Positions 42,443 through 50,912 are shown, counted from the stretch's first letter. The stretch is DNA of 64,000 nt from DAITPV01 sp050692555 (GCA_050692555.1 JBOGVS010000006.1:1-64000); one strand, 5' to 3'. Translations and numbers: made by a program. Notes: a model not told the origin generated them from the letters alone.

Positions 42443-43441
42443 GTCGTACGCGTCGATCATGGTCTCGGCGGAGAACAGCTCCTCCACCCGCTTCCGGCAG
42501 GCGCGGGGATCGATCTGGTCAAGCTGCTTGATCGCCTTGGCCGCGGCGGTTTCGTAGTCCTCCACCGGGACGATGAACCCGGTCTCCCCGTCGGCCACCA
42601 CCTCCGGGACCGAGCCCCGAGGGGTGGCGATGACCGGCGTCCCCGAGCTCATCGCTTCGGTCATCACCAGGCCGAACGGCTCGTCCCAGTCGATCGGAAA
42701 CAGCACGGCCCTGGCCCGGCCGATCAGATCCACCTTCTGCTCGTGGGGGATCTCCTGGAGGACCTCCGTGCCCGGCGGGAGGATCGGCTGGACGTCCTTC
42801 TCCCAGTGGGTCCGCTCCACCGGCTCGGCGATCTTCACCGCCATCACCAGGGGAAGCCCGGCCGCCTCGGCCGCCCGGACGGCTCTGACCGGACCCTTGT
42901 CCGGGTTGACCCGCCCGAGGAACAGGAGGAAGTCCTCTTTCTCTTCGCGGAACGGGTACTGCTCGATGTCGATGCCGTTGTAGATCACCCCCGCGTAGCG
43001 GAGGTCGGGCATCATGTCCCGCTGCGCCCGGCTGAGCGCCACGAACCACACCCGGTCCGCCACGGCCTCGTAGATCTTCTGCATCTCGGGAGTGAACGAC
43101 CGGTGGAGGGTGTGCACCACCGGGACGTCGACCAGCCGGGCGGCCACCATCCCCGACCAGTACGTGTGCTGATGGAGGAGGTCGAACCGGGACGGGTCCC
43201 GGTGCGCCAGCAGCTGCTGCACGGTGTCGTGCCAGATCGAGTTGTTGAACATGGGTCCGGGAGCGATCTCGAACGCGAACTCGAGGTCGGCGCGGGTGGT
43301 GGAGTCTCCGGTGGCGAACAGGGTCACGTCGTGTCCTCGGTCCACCAGACCGTCGGACAGGAGCGAGACCACCAACTCGATCCCCCCATATCCCTTGGGG
43401 GGTACGCAGACCCACGGAGGAGCGATCTGAGCGATCCGCAT
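42407..43441 (-). CDS. Family 4 glycosyltransferase
   Basis: The 344-residue protein has a GT-B fold. The N-terminal domain begins RIAQIAPPWVCVPPKGYGGIELVVSLL and contains LLHQHTYWSG and VVHTLHRSF. The C-terminal domain has LLFLGRVNPDKGPVRAVRAA for nucleotide-sugar contact and the retaining-GT4 signature WDEPFGLVMTEAMSSGTPVIAT, then GSVPEVVADGETGFIV. It probably uses a UDP- or GDP-sugar; the acceptor is unknown. The ATG at 43441 is convincing. A second glycosyltransferase gene is divergent, so the pair may act in one glycan or glucosylglycerate-type pathway. Confidence 0.92.
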   Translation of the reverse strand: MRIAQIAPPWVCVPPKGYGGIELVVSLLSDGLVDRGHDVTLFATGDSTTRADLEFAFEIAPGPMFNNSIWHDTVQQLLAHRDPSRFDLLHQHTYWSGMVAARLVDVPVVHTLHRSFTPEMQKIYEAVADRVWFVALSRAQRDMMPDLRYAGVIYNGIDIEQYPFREEKEDFLLFLGRVNPDKGPVRAVRAAEAAGLPLVMAVKIAEPVERTHWEKDVQPILPPGTEVLQEIPHEQKVDLIGRARAVLFPIDWDEPFGLVMTEAMSSGTPVIATPRGSVPEVVADGETGFIVPVEDYETAAAKAIKQLDQIDPRACRKRVEELFSAETMIDAYDSAFRRIAAGSA

Positions 43442-43489
43442 GGTTGCGGCCGGCGGCCGAGGCTATGCTAGCAGCGGGAGGCGGACACC

Positions 43490-44875
43490 ACGCCGGACGG
43501 ACGGGAACCGAACACCGAGGACCTCCTTCCACCGGAGGTCCGGCAGCAGATCGAGCGAATCGGGGAGGCCGACATCCTGGTCGGGATCCCCTGCTTCAAC
43601 AATGAGGACACCGTCGGTGGAGTGGTCACCGCGGTGGAAGCCGGGCTCCGCAAGCACTTCCCCGCCCATCGCGCGGTGATCTGCGCATCCGACGGCGGCT
43701 CCACGGACCGGACTCGCGAAGTGGTGGCGGCGGCCCGGGTCGGCGACCAGGCGGAGCGCCTTCTGGTCCCCCCGGCCACCCCCGTCCCTCAGAAGGTCCT
43801 GCTCCGGTATCGAGGCCCCCCGGGGAAAGGAAGCGCGTTCCGCTCGATCTTCGAGGTGGCCCGACGGCTCGGCGTGGGTGCCTGCGCCGTGGTCGACGCG
43901 GACCTCCGGAGCATCACCCCGTACTGGCTCGACCGGATGCTCACCCCCGTGGTCCACCTGGGGTACGCCTTCGTGGCCCCGGTGTACTCGCGTCACAAGC
44001 ACGACGGGACCATCACCAACTCCCTGGCCTATCCGGTGAACACCGCGCTGTACGGGGTCCGGATCCGCCAGCCGATCGGCGGCGAGTTCGCCTTCTCCGG
44101 GGACCTGGCCTCGTTCTACGCCGACCAGGACGTGTGGACCTCGGACGTGGCCCGGTTCGGGATCGACATCTGGATGACCACGGTGGCCGTGGTGGAAGGG
44201 TACCGGACCTGCCAGGCCATCCTGGGAGCGAAGCTCCACGACCCCAAGGACCCCGGCAAGGATCTCGGGCCCATGTTCCGGCAGGTGGTCGGGAGCCTGT
44301 TCGCCCTGGCGGGCCGGTATCGGGACCGGTGGGGAGAGATCGATACCGTGACCACCCCGCCCACGTTCGGGTTCCGCGCGGCGTTCACCGCCGAGCCCGT
44401 GCACGTCTCCGTGGCCCGGCTCCACTGGAAGTTCGTGGAGGGCTACGTGCGGCATCACCGGCTGTGGGAACGGGTCCTGTCCGAGACTTCGCTGGACGGC
44501 GTGGAGCGCGCGGTGTCCGAGGCTTCGGAGAGCACCGAGGGGCTCAGCCTGGACGCCGGGCTGTGGACCACCATCGTGTACGACTACCTGGTGGCCTACA
44601 ACGCCAGGGAGGCCGAGCCCGGGGAGCTGCTCGACTCCCTGATCCCCCTGTACTTCGCCCGGACCGCCTCCTTCGTGGCCGAGACTCGCGACGAGACCGA
44701 CGAACAGGCCGAGGCCCGGATCGAAGCCGGTGTCGATCTGGCGATCGAGATGAAGCCGTATCTCCGAGAACGGTGGGCCCGCCTGGCCGTCCCTGCCCGA
44801 TCCCTGGACGAGCAGCCCGTCCCCGAAGACGGCGAGCCCGTCGAGGTAGCGCTGGCCGCCGAACGCGCCGAGTAG
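43490..44875 (+). CDS. Family 2-like (GT-A) glycosyltransferase with no canonical start codon
   Basis: The protein has an inverting/retaining GT-A fold: IGEADILVGIPCFNNEDTVGGVV, CASDGGSTDRTREV, AVVDADLRSITP as the metal-binding DxD and IRQPIGGEFAFSGDLASF. The C-terminal region (helical, about residues 300-460) ends with an acidic tail. It resembles a group of bacterial glycosyltransferases acting on small acceptors. The first ATG/GTG in frame after the TAG stop at 43469 is GTG/ATG at 43619-43622 and would remove the conserved first strand. GGGAGG (43476-43481) is eight bases before an ACG at 43490, and I place the start there tentatively. A CTG at 43577 is the other option. Confidence 0.8.
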   Translation, partial: TPDGREPNTEDLLPPEVRQQIERIGEADILVGIPCFNNEDTVGGVVTAVEAGLRKHFPAHRAVICASDGGSTDRTREVVAAARVGDQAERLLVPPATPVPQKVLLRYRGPPGKGSAFRSIFEVARRLGVGACAVVDADLRSITPYWLDRMLTPVVHLGYAFVAPVYSRHKHDGTITNSLAYPVNTALYGVRIRQPIGGEFAFSGDLASFYADQDVWTSDVARFGIDIWMTTVAVVEGYRTCQAILGAKLHDPKDPGKDLGPMFRQVVGSLFALAGRYRDRWGEIDTVTTPPTFGFRAAFTAEPVHVSVARLHWKFVEGYVRHHRLWERVLSETSLDGVERAVSEASESTEGLSLDAGLWTTIVYDYLVAYNAREAEPGELLDSLIPLYFARTASFVAETRDETDEQAEARIEAGVDLAIEMKPYLRERWARLAVPARSLDEQPVPEDGEPVEVALAAERAE

Positions 44876-44925
44876 CGGGAACCCTCCACCCCCCTCCTCC
44901 GTCCAACGCTCGAGGAGGTGGTCAG

Positions 44926-45969
44926 ATGCGCAAGGTGATTGTGGGACTGGGAACGGCCCTGTTCCTCGGAGCGGCGGCACCCGCGTGGGCCTGTGGCGGG
45001 TTGATCGCTCCGAACGGTGCCATCGGTCTGGTGAAGACGTCGACGCTGTCCGCGTACGTGGACGGCGTCGAGCATTACGTCACCCAGTTCGAGTTCGCCG
45101 GGGCCGAAGGCGAGTTCGGCTCGATCGTCCCCCTTCCCGACGTGCCCTCGAAGATCCGCAAGGGCGGGGGGTGGACCCTGGAGCGCCTGGCCATCGAGGT
45201 CCAGCCGCCGGTCCTGGAATTCGCCGCGACGGCGGGTGCGGCCGATGCGGCTCCCCGAAGCGTGGAGGTCCTGGCCGAGAAGCAGGTCGGCGCCCTGGAC
45301 ATCACGATCCTTCGGGGCGGCGGCGACGCGGTCGGGGACTGGGCCCGGGACAACGGGTTCGACCTGTCGCCCGACACTCCGGAGGTCCTGGACTTCTACG
45401 CCGCGCGGAGCCCCATCTTCATGGCCGCGAAGTTCGACGCCACCGAGGCGGCCCGGCGAGGCCTCGAGGTGGGCGAGGGGACCTCGATCCACCTGTCGAT
45501 CCCCACGGACGACCCGTGGGTTCCCCTGCGGATCCTGGCCCTGGGCCAGTCCGGCGACGCGCAGATCGAGGCCGACGTGTTTCTTCTGACCGAGCGGGAG
45601 CCGACCCTGCTGCCCGCGCCGTCCGGGTCGGGCGAATACGTGGAGCGGGACGGTCTCTTGATCTCCCGGAGCGAGCCGGCCAGCGAGTTCCTGCTGACCG
45701 ACCTTGCGAGCGACCGGGGCATGCAGTGGCTGCCGACCGACGACATGTGGTTCACCTACCTCGAGGTGAACGAGCAGGCCGACGAGCTCACCTACGACCT
45801 GGCCATCGACGTGTCCGGCCGGGACGCGCCTTCGTGGGTCGACGCCGGGCTCTCGGGGCCGGTGCCGGCCGGACGCACCGCGCTGCTCTGGCCGGCCGTG
45901 GCCGCCTTCGGCCTGGCCGCGGTCCTGCTGGTGATCGTGGCCGGCCGGCGAGCCGTTCGCACGGCATGA
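44926..45969 (+). CDS. Secreted, membrane-anchored DUF2330 protein
   Basis: The 347-residue protein has a signal peptide ending AAPAWACGG, a large extracytoplasmic domain (IAPNGAIGLVKTSTLSAYVDG, VPLPDVPSKIRKGGGWTLERL, FMAAKFDATEAARRGLEVG, PWVPLRILALGQ) and a C-terminal helix (TALLWPAVAAFGLAAVLLVIVAG) before a basic tail. This is the DUF2330 layout, with the mature protein starting at a cysteine-glycine pair. The domain function is unknown. A strong GAGGAGGTGG ribosome site precedes the ATG. Its stop overlaps the cupredoxin start (ATGA), so the two are co-translated; a shared job in copper or envelope redox chemistry is only a guess. Confidence 0.85.
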   Translation: MRKVIVGLGTALFLGAAAPAWACGGLIAPNGAIGLVKTSTLSAYVDGVEHYVTQFEFAGAEGEFGSIVPLPDVPSKIRKGGGWTLERLAIEVQPPVLEFAATAGAADAAPRSVEVLAEKQVGALDITILRGGGDAVGDWARDNGFDLSPDTPEVLDFYAARSPIFMAAKFDATEAARRGLEVGEGTSIHLSIPTDDPWVPLRILALGQSGDAQIEADVFLLTEREPTLLPAPSGSGEYVERDGLLISRSEPASEFLLTDLASDRGMQWLPTDDMWFTYLEVNEQADELTYDLAIDVSGRDAPSWVDAGLSGPVPAGRTALLWPAVAAFGLAAVLLVIVAGRRAVRTA

Positions 45970-46361
45970 AGCCACGGGTCGTTGCGCTGCTGGGGGCGGC
46001 CGTCGTGGCGGCCGCCCCCGCGGCGTGCTCAGAGGGGATCCGGACCATCGAGGTGACCATCGAGCACTCCAGGTTCCTCCCCGGCAACCTGGGGATCGAT
46101 CCGGGAGAGACCGTTCGCTTCGTGATCAGCAACGGCGACCCCATCAACCACGAGTTCATCCTCGGTGATCAGGCCGTACAGGATCGCCACGAGGTCGGCC
46201 ACGAACCCCACGGCGCCATCCCCGGTGAGATCTCGGTCCCCGCGGGGGAAACAGCGGCCACCACGTACACGTTCCCCGGCATCGAGCGGGAGCTCCTGTA
46301 CGGCTGCCACCTCCCGGGGCACTGGGACTACGGGATGCGGGGCACCGTCCGGGTCGGCTGA
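45966..46361 (+). CDS. Secreted cupredoxin-like copper protein
   Basis: The 131-residue product has a lipoprotein-like signal (VVAAAPAACSEG, with Cys21 as possible lipid site). The rest is a plastocyanin/azurin-type beta-barrel: VTIEHSRFLPGNLGIDPGETVRFVISN, PINHEFILGD with one copper His, and near the end the ligand loop YGCHLPGHWDYGM that supplies Cys, His and possibly Met. The ligand set fits a mononuclear copper site used for electron transfer. It is translationally coupled to the DUF2330 gene and is followed by a tRNA-Pro promoter. The electron partner is not in the immediate neighbourhood. Confidence 0.88.
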   Translation: MKPRVVALLGAAVVAAAPAACSEGIRTIEVTIEHSRFLPGNLGIDPGETVRFVISNGDPINHEFILGDQAVQDRHEVGHEPHGAIPGEISVPAGETAATTYTFPGIERELLYGCHLPGHWDYGMRGTVRVG

Positions 46362-46390
46362 GGCCGCGGTCTGGCCCAGGGCCGGGACGA

Positions 46391-46396
46391 TACAAT
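46391..46396 (+). promoter_or_regulatory. -10 hexamer of the tRNA-Pro gene
   Basis: TACAAT lies 24 bases before the first base of the mature tRNA and no other gene starts here. A clear -35 element is not seen. Confidence 0.5.
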
Positions 46397-46420
46397 CGGA
46401 GCTCGCGCCGAAGGCGCGGA

Positions 46421-46494
46421 CGGGACGTAGCGCAGCTTGGTAGCGCGCAGCGTTCGGGACGCTGAGGTCGCGGGTTCAAATCCCGCCGTCCCGA
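46421..46494 (+). tRNA. tRNA-Pro(CGG)
   Basis: The acceptor stem CGGGACG pairs with CGTCCCG (46487-46493), with A as discriminator base. The D arm, anticodon stem CAGCG/CGCTG, seven-base loop TTCGGGA with anticodon CGG, and T arm GCGGG-TTCAAAT-CCCGC are all normal. CCA is not encoded. Confidence 0.95.
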
Positions 46495-46504
46495 CCTCAC
46501 CCCC

Positions 46505-46510
46505 TAGACT
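46505..46510 (+). promoter_or_regulatory. -10 hexamer of the MazG gene
   Basis: TAGACT ends six bases before the ATG at 46517, with no ribosome site, indicating a leaderless transcript distinct from the tRNA. Confidence 0.5.
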
Positions 46511-46516
46511 CTGCCC

Positions 46517-46807
46517 ATGCAGCTGGCGGAGCTCCAAGACCTCATGCGCCGAACGTACCTGGAGCGTGATCACCGGCGCGGGATCGACGGTACGTTCCGG
46601 CGGATGGTGGAGGAGGTCGGAGAGCTGGCCCGCACCCTCCGCCACGACGACCCGCCGGCCCGCCTCGAGGAGCTCTCGGATGTGCTGGCCTGGCTCGCCT
46701 CCCTGGCGAACCTCGCCGGCGTGGACCTCGAGGAGGCCGCCGCCCGCTACGCGGACGGGTGCCCGAAGTGTGGCGCGATCCCTTGCCGGTGCGTGTTCGG
46801 GCCGTGA
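46517..46807 (+). CDS. MazG-like nucleotide pyrophosphohydrolase with zinc-binding tail
   Basis: The 96-residue protein has one MazG domain. The metal-binding acids lie in RRMVEEVGELARTL and EELSDVLAWLASLANL, i.e. the ExxE...ExxD pattern on two helices. The C-terminal CPKCGAIPCRC probably binds zinc. MazG proteins hydrolyse (deoxy)nucleoside triphosphates to monophosphates and pyrophosphate, often for house-cleaning. Its stop overlaps the GTG start of the universal stress protein gene (GTGA), so the two are co-expressed, which fits a stress role. Confidence 0.85.
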   Translation: MQLAELQDLMRRTYLERDHRRGIDGTFRRMVEEVGELARTLRHDDPPARLEELSDVLAWLASLANLAGVDLEEAAARYADGCPKCGAIPCRCVFGP

Positions 46808-47583
46808 GCCCGTACGAGCGCATCCTGGTAGGCACCGACGGGTCCGACTCCGCCAACCGAGCCGTGATGTATGCCGCGAACCTGGGAGCGGCCCTGGATG
46901 CTGAGGTGATCGTGAGCCACGCCTTCCGTCCGTCGGGCGAGGAGGCCGACCTGGGGACCCTGCGGAACGTCGGCGCCAGCCTGCTGCGAGACGCGGCCAC
47001 GCGGCACCGGAGCGGAGCAACGATCCGGCCCGTGCTGCGGGAGGGAGAGGCATCCGAGGCCCTGGTGTCGCTGGCCCGCCAGGAGAGCTCGGACCTGATC
47101 GTGGTGGGCAACCGCGGCCTGGGCCGCCGCCGGGTCCAGATGGGGACCGTGCCGGCCAAGGTGTCCCACCGGGCGCCGTGCGACGTCCTCATCGCTCACA
47201 CCACGGAGGCCCCCGTGGAGCGCGGCCCCCGCCGCATGATGATCTGCACCGACGGCACCCCGACGGCAACCCGAGCCGCGGAGGCCGGCGGAGCGCTGGC
47301 CCGATCGTTGGGAGCGAAGCCCCTCCTCCTCCACGTGGGCCCGCCGGACCGGGGTGCCCAGGTCCTGGCCCGAACGGCCGAGGCACTTCCCGGCGAGGTG
47401 CGGACCCGGACCGTCGAGGGAGATCCCGCGGCGGAGATCCTGGCCGCCGCCAGAGAGGAGGGCGTGGACCTCATCGTGGTCGGGAACAAGGGGATGACCG
47501 GTCTCCGGCGGTTCCTGGCCAGCGTCCCCAGCCGGGTGGCCCGCGGCGCCCCCAGCCACGTCCTCCTGGTGAAGACGACCTAG
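46804..47583 (+). CDS. Universal stress protein with two UspA domains
   Basis: The 259-residue protein has two UspA units. The first runs from RILVGTDGSDSANRAVMYAA to LIVVGNRGLGRRRVQMGTVPAKVSHRAPCDVLI, which contains the ATP-binding GxxG-x9-G(S/T) pattern in slightly altered form. The second runs from MMICTDGTPTATRAAEAGG to LIVVGNKGMTGLRRFLASVPSRVARGAPSHVLL, a fuller match. Universal stress proteins bind ATP or act as stress-response regulators. The GTG at 46804 overlaps the MazG stop. Confidence 0.93.
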   Translation: MSPYERILVGTDGSDSANRAVMYAANLGAALDAEVIVSHAFRPSGEEADLGTLRNVGASLLRDAATRHRSGATIRPVLREGEASEALVSLARQESSDLIVVGNRGLGRRRVQMGTVPAKVSHRAPCDVLIAHTTEAPVERGPRRMMICTDGTPTATRAAEAGGALARSLGAKPLLLHVGPPDRGAQVLARTAEALPGEVRTRTVEGDPAAEILAAAREEGVDLIVVGNKGMTGLRRFLASVPSRVARGAPSHVLLVKTT

Positions 47584-47600
47584 GGGGGTCCCCCGCGGGA

Positions 47601-47640
47601 GTGGTCGGGATCATGACCACCTGGCCAGGATCCTGACCAC
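47601..47640. repeat. GACCAC repeat cluster between convergent genes
   Basis: GTGGTC (47601-47606) pairs with GACCAC at 47615-47620 and again at 47635-47640, with a GGATC-type centre in each half (GGGATCATGACCAC, AGGATCCTGACCAC). It sits in a 110-base gap with no gene. It could be a terminator or the remnant of a transposon end; no transposase is present. Confidence 0.4.
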
Positions 47641-47693
47641 TGACTCGAGGCCCCGGCGCCAGCCAGCTCACAGGATCGGCGAACAGGAGTGAA

Positions 47694-48095
47694 CTAGCCC
47701 TCCCGCGGCCGGGTCCGAGGGATCTCCTGGGCCACCTCAACCACATGGCCGTCGGGGTCCAGCAGGTGCACGGTCCGGTGGCCCCACGGCCGGTCCACCG
47801 GTCCGGTCAGGATCTCCGCGCCGGCCGCTCGAAGCCGGTCCGCCTCCGCATCCACGTCCTCGACCAGGAACAGGACCTCCCCGCCGAGCCCGGCTCCCAC
47901 CGGACGCCGGGCGGTGTCGCCGATCAGCTCCGGGAGCCGGCCCCGTTCGTATAGCCCCAGCCGGATGCCTTCGGTGGCGAACTCCGCGTACCCGTGCTCG
48001 GCGAACTTGAAAGGGACCCCGAGCACGTCGCGATAGAAGGCGATCGAGGCCTCGAGGTCGCGGACGTACAGGATGATCGAGCCCAGGACGCGCAC
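47694..48095 (-). CDS. VOC-family (glyoxalase/bleomycin-resistance-like) protein
   Basis: The 133-residue protein has one pair of beta-alpha-beta-beta-beta modules: RVLGSIILYVRDLEASIAFYRDVLGVPF, then EVLFLVEDVDAEADRLRAAGAEI and WGHRTVHLLDPDGHVVEVAQE. Candidate metal ligands are the His of GHRT and the final Glu. The family includes dioxygenases, glyoxalases and drug-binding proteins, so the reaction cannot be named. The start is GTG at 48095. Confidence 0.88.
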   Translation of the reverse strand: MRVLGSIILYVRDLEASIAFYRDVLGVPFKFAEHGYAEFATEGIRLGLYERGRLPELIGDTARRPVGAGLGGEVLFLVEDVDAEADRLRAAGAEILTGPVDRPWGHRTVHLLDPDGHVVEVAQEIPRTRPREG

Positions 48096-48135
48096 GGTCG
48101 TATCGAACCACGCGGACGGACCCGGAGAGGGGCGC

Positions 48136-48141
48136 TACCCT
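48136..48141 (+). promoter_or_regulatory. -10 hexamer of the DMT transporter gene
   Basis: TACCCT ends eight bases before the GTG at 48150 and no ribosome site is present, again the leaderless pattern. Confidence 0.45.
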
Positions 48142-48149
48142 GGGGCCTC

Positions 48150-49061
48150 GTGCGTACCAAGCGGGTCCTGTCAACGGCGGAGGGGAGCCGGCCCGAGGCG
48201 TTCGGGCCGGTGGAGTGGTCGCTGCTGGCCGCGGTGGGGCTCATGTGGGGCTCCTCGTTCCTGTTCATTGCCATCGGCCTCGAAACCTTCGAGCCCGCGG
48301 TGGTGTCCCTGGCTCGCCTGGGCCTGGGGACGGCGGCGATCTCCCTGGTTCCGGCGGCCCGGCGACCCGTGGCCCGCGAGGACATCCCCCGGATCGTCCT
48401 GCTCGCCCTGGTGTGGATGGCCATCCCGTTGCTGCTGTTCCCCATGGCCCAGGACCTGGGGCTGGCCTCGTCCGTGGCCGGGATGATCAACGGGGGGATG
48501 CCGCTGTTCGCCGCGCTGTTCGCCTGGATGCTCCTCCGGCGCCCTCCCGGCTCCCGGCAGGGGATCGGACTCCTCGTCGGGTTCGCCGGGGTGGTCCTGG
48601 TCACGCTGCCGGAGGTCCGGGGAGCATCCGCCACCGCGCTCGGCGCGGTGCTGGCACTGGTGGCCACCGCCCTGTACGGGCTGGCGGCCAACATCACCGT
48701 TCCCCTCCAGCAGCGATACGGCGCCCTGCCCGTGGTGTTCCGGGCGCAGCTGGTCGCCCTTGTCGCCGTGCTTCCGTTCGGCGTGGCCGGTCTGCCGGGT
48801 TCGCGATTCGCATGGCCCGGAACTTTGGCCATGGTGGTTCTCGGCGTGTTCGGGACCGGGCTGGCGTTCATCGCCATGTCGAACCTGGTGGGCCGGGCCG
48901 GGGCCACCCGGGGGGCGGTGGCCATCTACTTCATCCCGGTGGTGGCCCTGGTCCTCGGGGTGACCTTCCGGGACGAGTCGGTTGACCCGATCGCCCTGGT
49001 CGGAGTGGTCATGATCCTGGCCGGTGCCTGGCTGACCACCCGCCGCGAGAGAGCCCGATGA
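48150..49061 (+). CDS. EamA/DMT-family transporter
   Basis: The 303-residue inner-membrane protein has ten predicted helices in two EamA halves. The first begins WSLLAAVGLMWGSSFLFIAIGLETFEPAVVSLARLGLG and contains LASSVAGMINGGMPLFAALFAWMLL. The second has ALGAVLALVATALYGLAANI and RAGATRGAVAIYFIPVVALVLGVTF. DMT proteins export metabolites such as amino acids or drugs; the substrate is unknown. The GTG start gives a short charged N-terminus before the first helix. The stop overlaps the start of the RTX-type gene (ATGA). Confidence 0.92.
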   Translation: MRTKRVLSTAEGSRPEAFGPVEWSLLAAVGLMWGSSFLFIAIGLETFEPAVVSLARLGLGTAAISLVPAARRPVAREDIPRIVLLALVWMAIPLLLFPMAQDLGLASSVAGMINGGMPLFAALFAWMLLRRPPGSRQGIGLLVGFAGVVLVTLPEVRGASATALGAVLALVATALYGLAANITVPLQQRYGALPVVFRAQLVALVAVLPFGVAGLPGSRFAWPGTLAMVVLGVFGTGLAFIAMSNLVGRAGATRGAVAIYFIPVVALVLGVTFRDESVDPIALVGVVMILAGAWLTTRRERAR

Positions 49062-49927
49062 CGGTGCGCCTGGCCCTGCTCGTCCTGGCACTGGCCGCCG
49101 GAATGGTCGGCGCCGCCGCCCCTTCGGCCCTGCCGGGGAAGAAGCCTCCGGACGAATGCCTGGGCGCAAAGCCCACGATCAGAGGGACCAAGGCCAAGGA
49201 CGTGCTCACCGGCACGGACGGCGACGACGTCATCGACGGCGGCGAGGGCAACGACCACATCACCGCGCTGGGAGGGAACGACCTGGTGTGCGGAGCCGAC
49301 GGCAACGACACCCTCGACGGCGGAGCGGGCAACGACACTCTGGAGGGTGGACTGGGCGCCGATACCTTCCTGGGCGGCCCCGACACGGACACCGTGAGCT
49401 TCCGGGATCGGACCGGACCGGTGATCGCGGAGATCGACCGCGACGAGGGCGATGACGGCGACCCCACCCTCCGAGGCGGCAAGGGGGAGGGTGACACCAT
49501 CACCCCGAGCGTGGAGAACGTGATCGGGGGGCGCGGAAGCGACAGCATGACCGGGGACAAGGACGCCAACGTGTTCCGAGGCCGCGGAGGGATCGACTCG
49601 TTCAGCGGCGGCAAGGGCGACGACGTGGCCAAGGGAGGAGCGGCTCAGGACTCGCTCCGGGGCGAGGAGGGCAACGACACGCTCCTGGGCGGCGGCGGGG
49701 ACATGGACCTCCTCTCCGGCGAGGAGGGCAACGACATCCTGACAGGCGGTCCCGGGGATAAGGACCAGGCCGACGGGGGCCCGGGGTCCGACGCGTGCGA
49801 CGCGGAGAAGGAGAAGAAATGCGAGCTGGACCCCGGCCCGGCGCCGAGCCCCAGCCCTTCGCCGAGCCCCAGCCCTTCGCCTACGTCGACGCCGCCGTCA
49901 GCCGCTCGGCTATCTGCACGGCGTTGA
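49058..49927 (+). CDS. Secreted RTX-type calcium-binding repeat protein, third copy in the window
   Basis: The 289-residue product has a signal peptide (LALLVLALAAGMVGAAAPSA). An RTX beta-roll region follows (GTDGDDVIDGGEGNDHI, GGAGNDTLEGGLGADTFLGG, GGRGSDSMTGDKDANVF, GEEGNDTLLGGGGDMD, GEEGNDILTGG), then a cysteine pair (SDACDAEKEKKCELD) and a Pro-Ser tail with repeats. It is shorter than the two large paralogues at 17-21 kb and lacks their N-terminal domain and promoter; instead it is coupled to the DMT gene by ATGA. Its last 47 bases overlap the convergent asd gene, so the proline-rich tail is read over the asd stop region. Confidence 0.83.
   Translation: MTVRLALLVLALAAGMVGAAAPSALPGKKPPDECLGAKPTIRGTKAKDVLTGTDGDDVIDGGEGNDHITALGGNDLVCGADGNDTLDGGAGNDTLEGGLGADTFLGGPDTDTVSFRDRTGPVIAEIDRDEGDDGDPTLRGGKGEGDTITPSVENVIGGRGSDSMTGDKDANVFRGRGGIDSFSGGKGDDVAKGGAAQDSLRGEEGNDTLLGGGGDMDLLSGEEGNDILTGGPGDKDQADGGPGSDACDAEKEKKCELDPGPAPSPSPSPSPSPSPTSTPPSAARLSARR
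49843..49878 (+). repeat. Two 18-bp direct repeats in the Pro-Ser tail
   Basis: Two adjacent identical units (49843-49860, 49861-49878) encode the repeated SPSP residues of the third RTX-type protein. Slippage is the probable origin. Confidence 0.85.
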
Positions 49928-50912
49928 GCGCGGCCCCCTTGCGGAGGTTGTCGCCCGCCGCGAACAGCAGCAGGGCCCGGGGCTGACCCTCGGGCCGGCG
50001 AACCCGGCCCACCAGCACCTCGTCGCGGCCCGCGGCGTCCACGGCCGTGGGGAACAGGTCCGCGGCGGGGTCGTCGACGACCTTCACTCCCGGCGTCCCG
50101 GCCAGGGCCACCCGAGCTTCGTGGGGATCGATGTCCCGGTCGAACGTGGCGTACACGCTCACCGAGTGGCCCACGACCACCGGCACCCGGACCACCGTGG
50201 CGGCCACCGGAAGCTCGGGAAGTCCCAGGATCTTCCGGCTCTCCCCCACCAGCTTGGCCTCTTCCGAGGTGGTGCCCTGGGGCTCGAACGTCCCTCCCCG
50301 AGGGATCACGTTGTACGCGATGGTTCGCCCGAACATCTCGCCGGCGGGGAGCGAGGCGGGATCGGGCCGGGCCAGCTCCTCTTCCTGGCCCCGGAGCTTC
50401 TCCACCTGCTCGAGGAGCTCCTGGACGCCACGGCGCCCGGCACCGGAGACCGACTGATAGGACGACACCACCATGGATGCCAGACCGGCCACCCGGTGGA
50501 GCGGAGCGACCGCCATGAGCGCGGTGATCGCCGTGCAGTTGGGGTTGGCCACGATGCCACGATGCGCGGCCAGGGCCTCGGCGTTGATCTCCGGGATCAC
50601 CAGCGGGACGGCCGGATCCATCCGGAATGCCGAGGAGTTGTCCACCACCACCGCGCCGGCCTCGACCGCCCGGGGCGCCCATTCCCTGGAGGCGGTGGCG
50701 CCGGCGGAGAACAGCGCCAGGTCGACACCCTGGAACGACTCGTCGCTCACCGCCCGGACCACGGCCCGGCCTCCGGCGAAGCCGAGCCGGCGGCCTTCGG
50801 AGCGAGGCGAGGCCAGGGCCACCAGGTCGCTCGTGGGGAACGATCGCTCCTCGAGCGTCCGGAGCATCTCCCGGCCCACCACCCCGGCGGCGCCCAGCAC
50901 GGCAACCCTCAT
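49881..50912 (-). CDS. asd: Aspartate-semialdehyde dehydrogenase
   Basis: Asd reduces aspartyl-4-phosphate to aspartate semialdehyde with NADPH, the second step toward lysine, threonine and methionine and the diaminopimelate of peptidoglycan. The 343-residue enzyme has the dinucleotide motif RVAVLGAAGVVGREMLRTL, the catalytic cysteine in IVANPNCTAITALMAVAPL and substrate residues in SYQSVSGAGRRGVQEL and VGHSVSVYATFD. The ATG at 50912 has TAGGAT seven bases upstream and no ribosome site, so it may have its own leaderless promoter, besides read-through from lysC. Confidence 0.96.
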   Translation of the reverse strand: MRVAVLGAAGVVGREMLRTLEERSFPTSDLVALASPRSEGRRLGFAGGRAVVRAVSDESFQGVDLALFSAGATASREWAPRAVEAGAVVVDNSSAFRMDPAVPLVIPEINAEALAAHRGIVANPNCTAITALMAVAPLHRVAGLASMVVSSYQSVSGAGRRGVQELLEQVEKLRGQEEELARPDPASLPAGEMFGRTIAYNVIPRGGTFEPQGTTSEEAKLVGESRKILGLPELPVAATVVRVPVVVGHSVSVYATFDRDIDPHEARVALAGTPGVKVVDDPAADLFPTAVDAAGRDEVLVGRVRRPEGQPRALLLFAAGDNLRKGAALNAVQIAERLTAAST

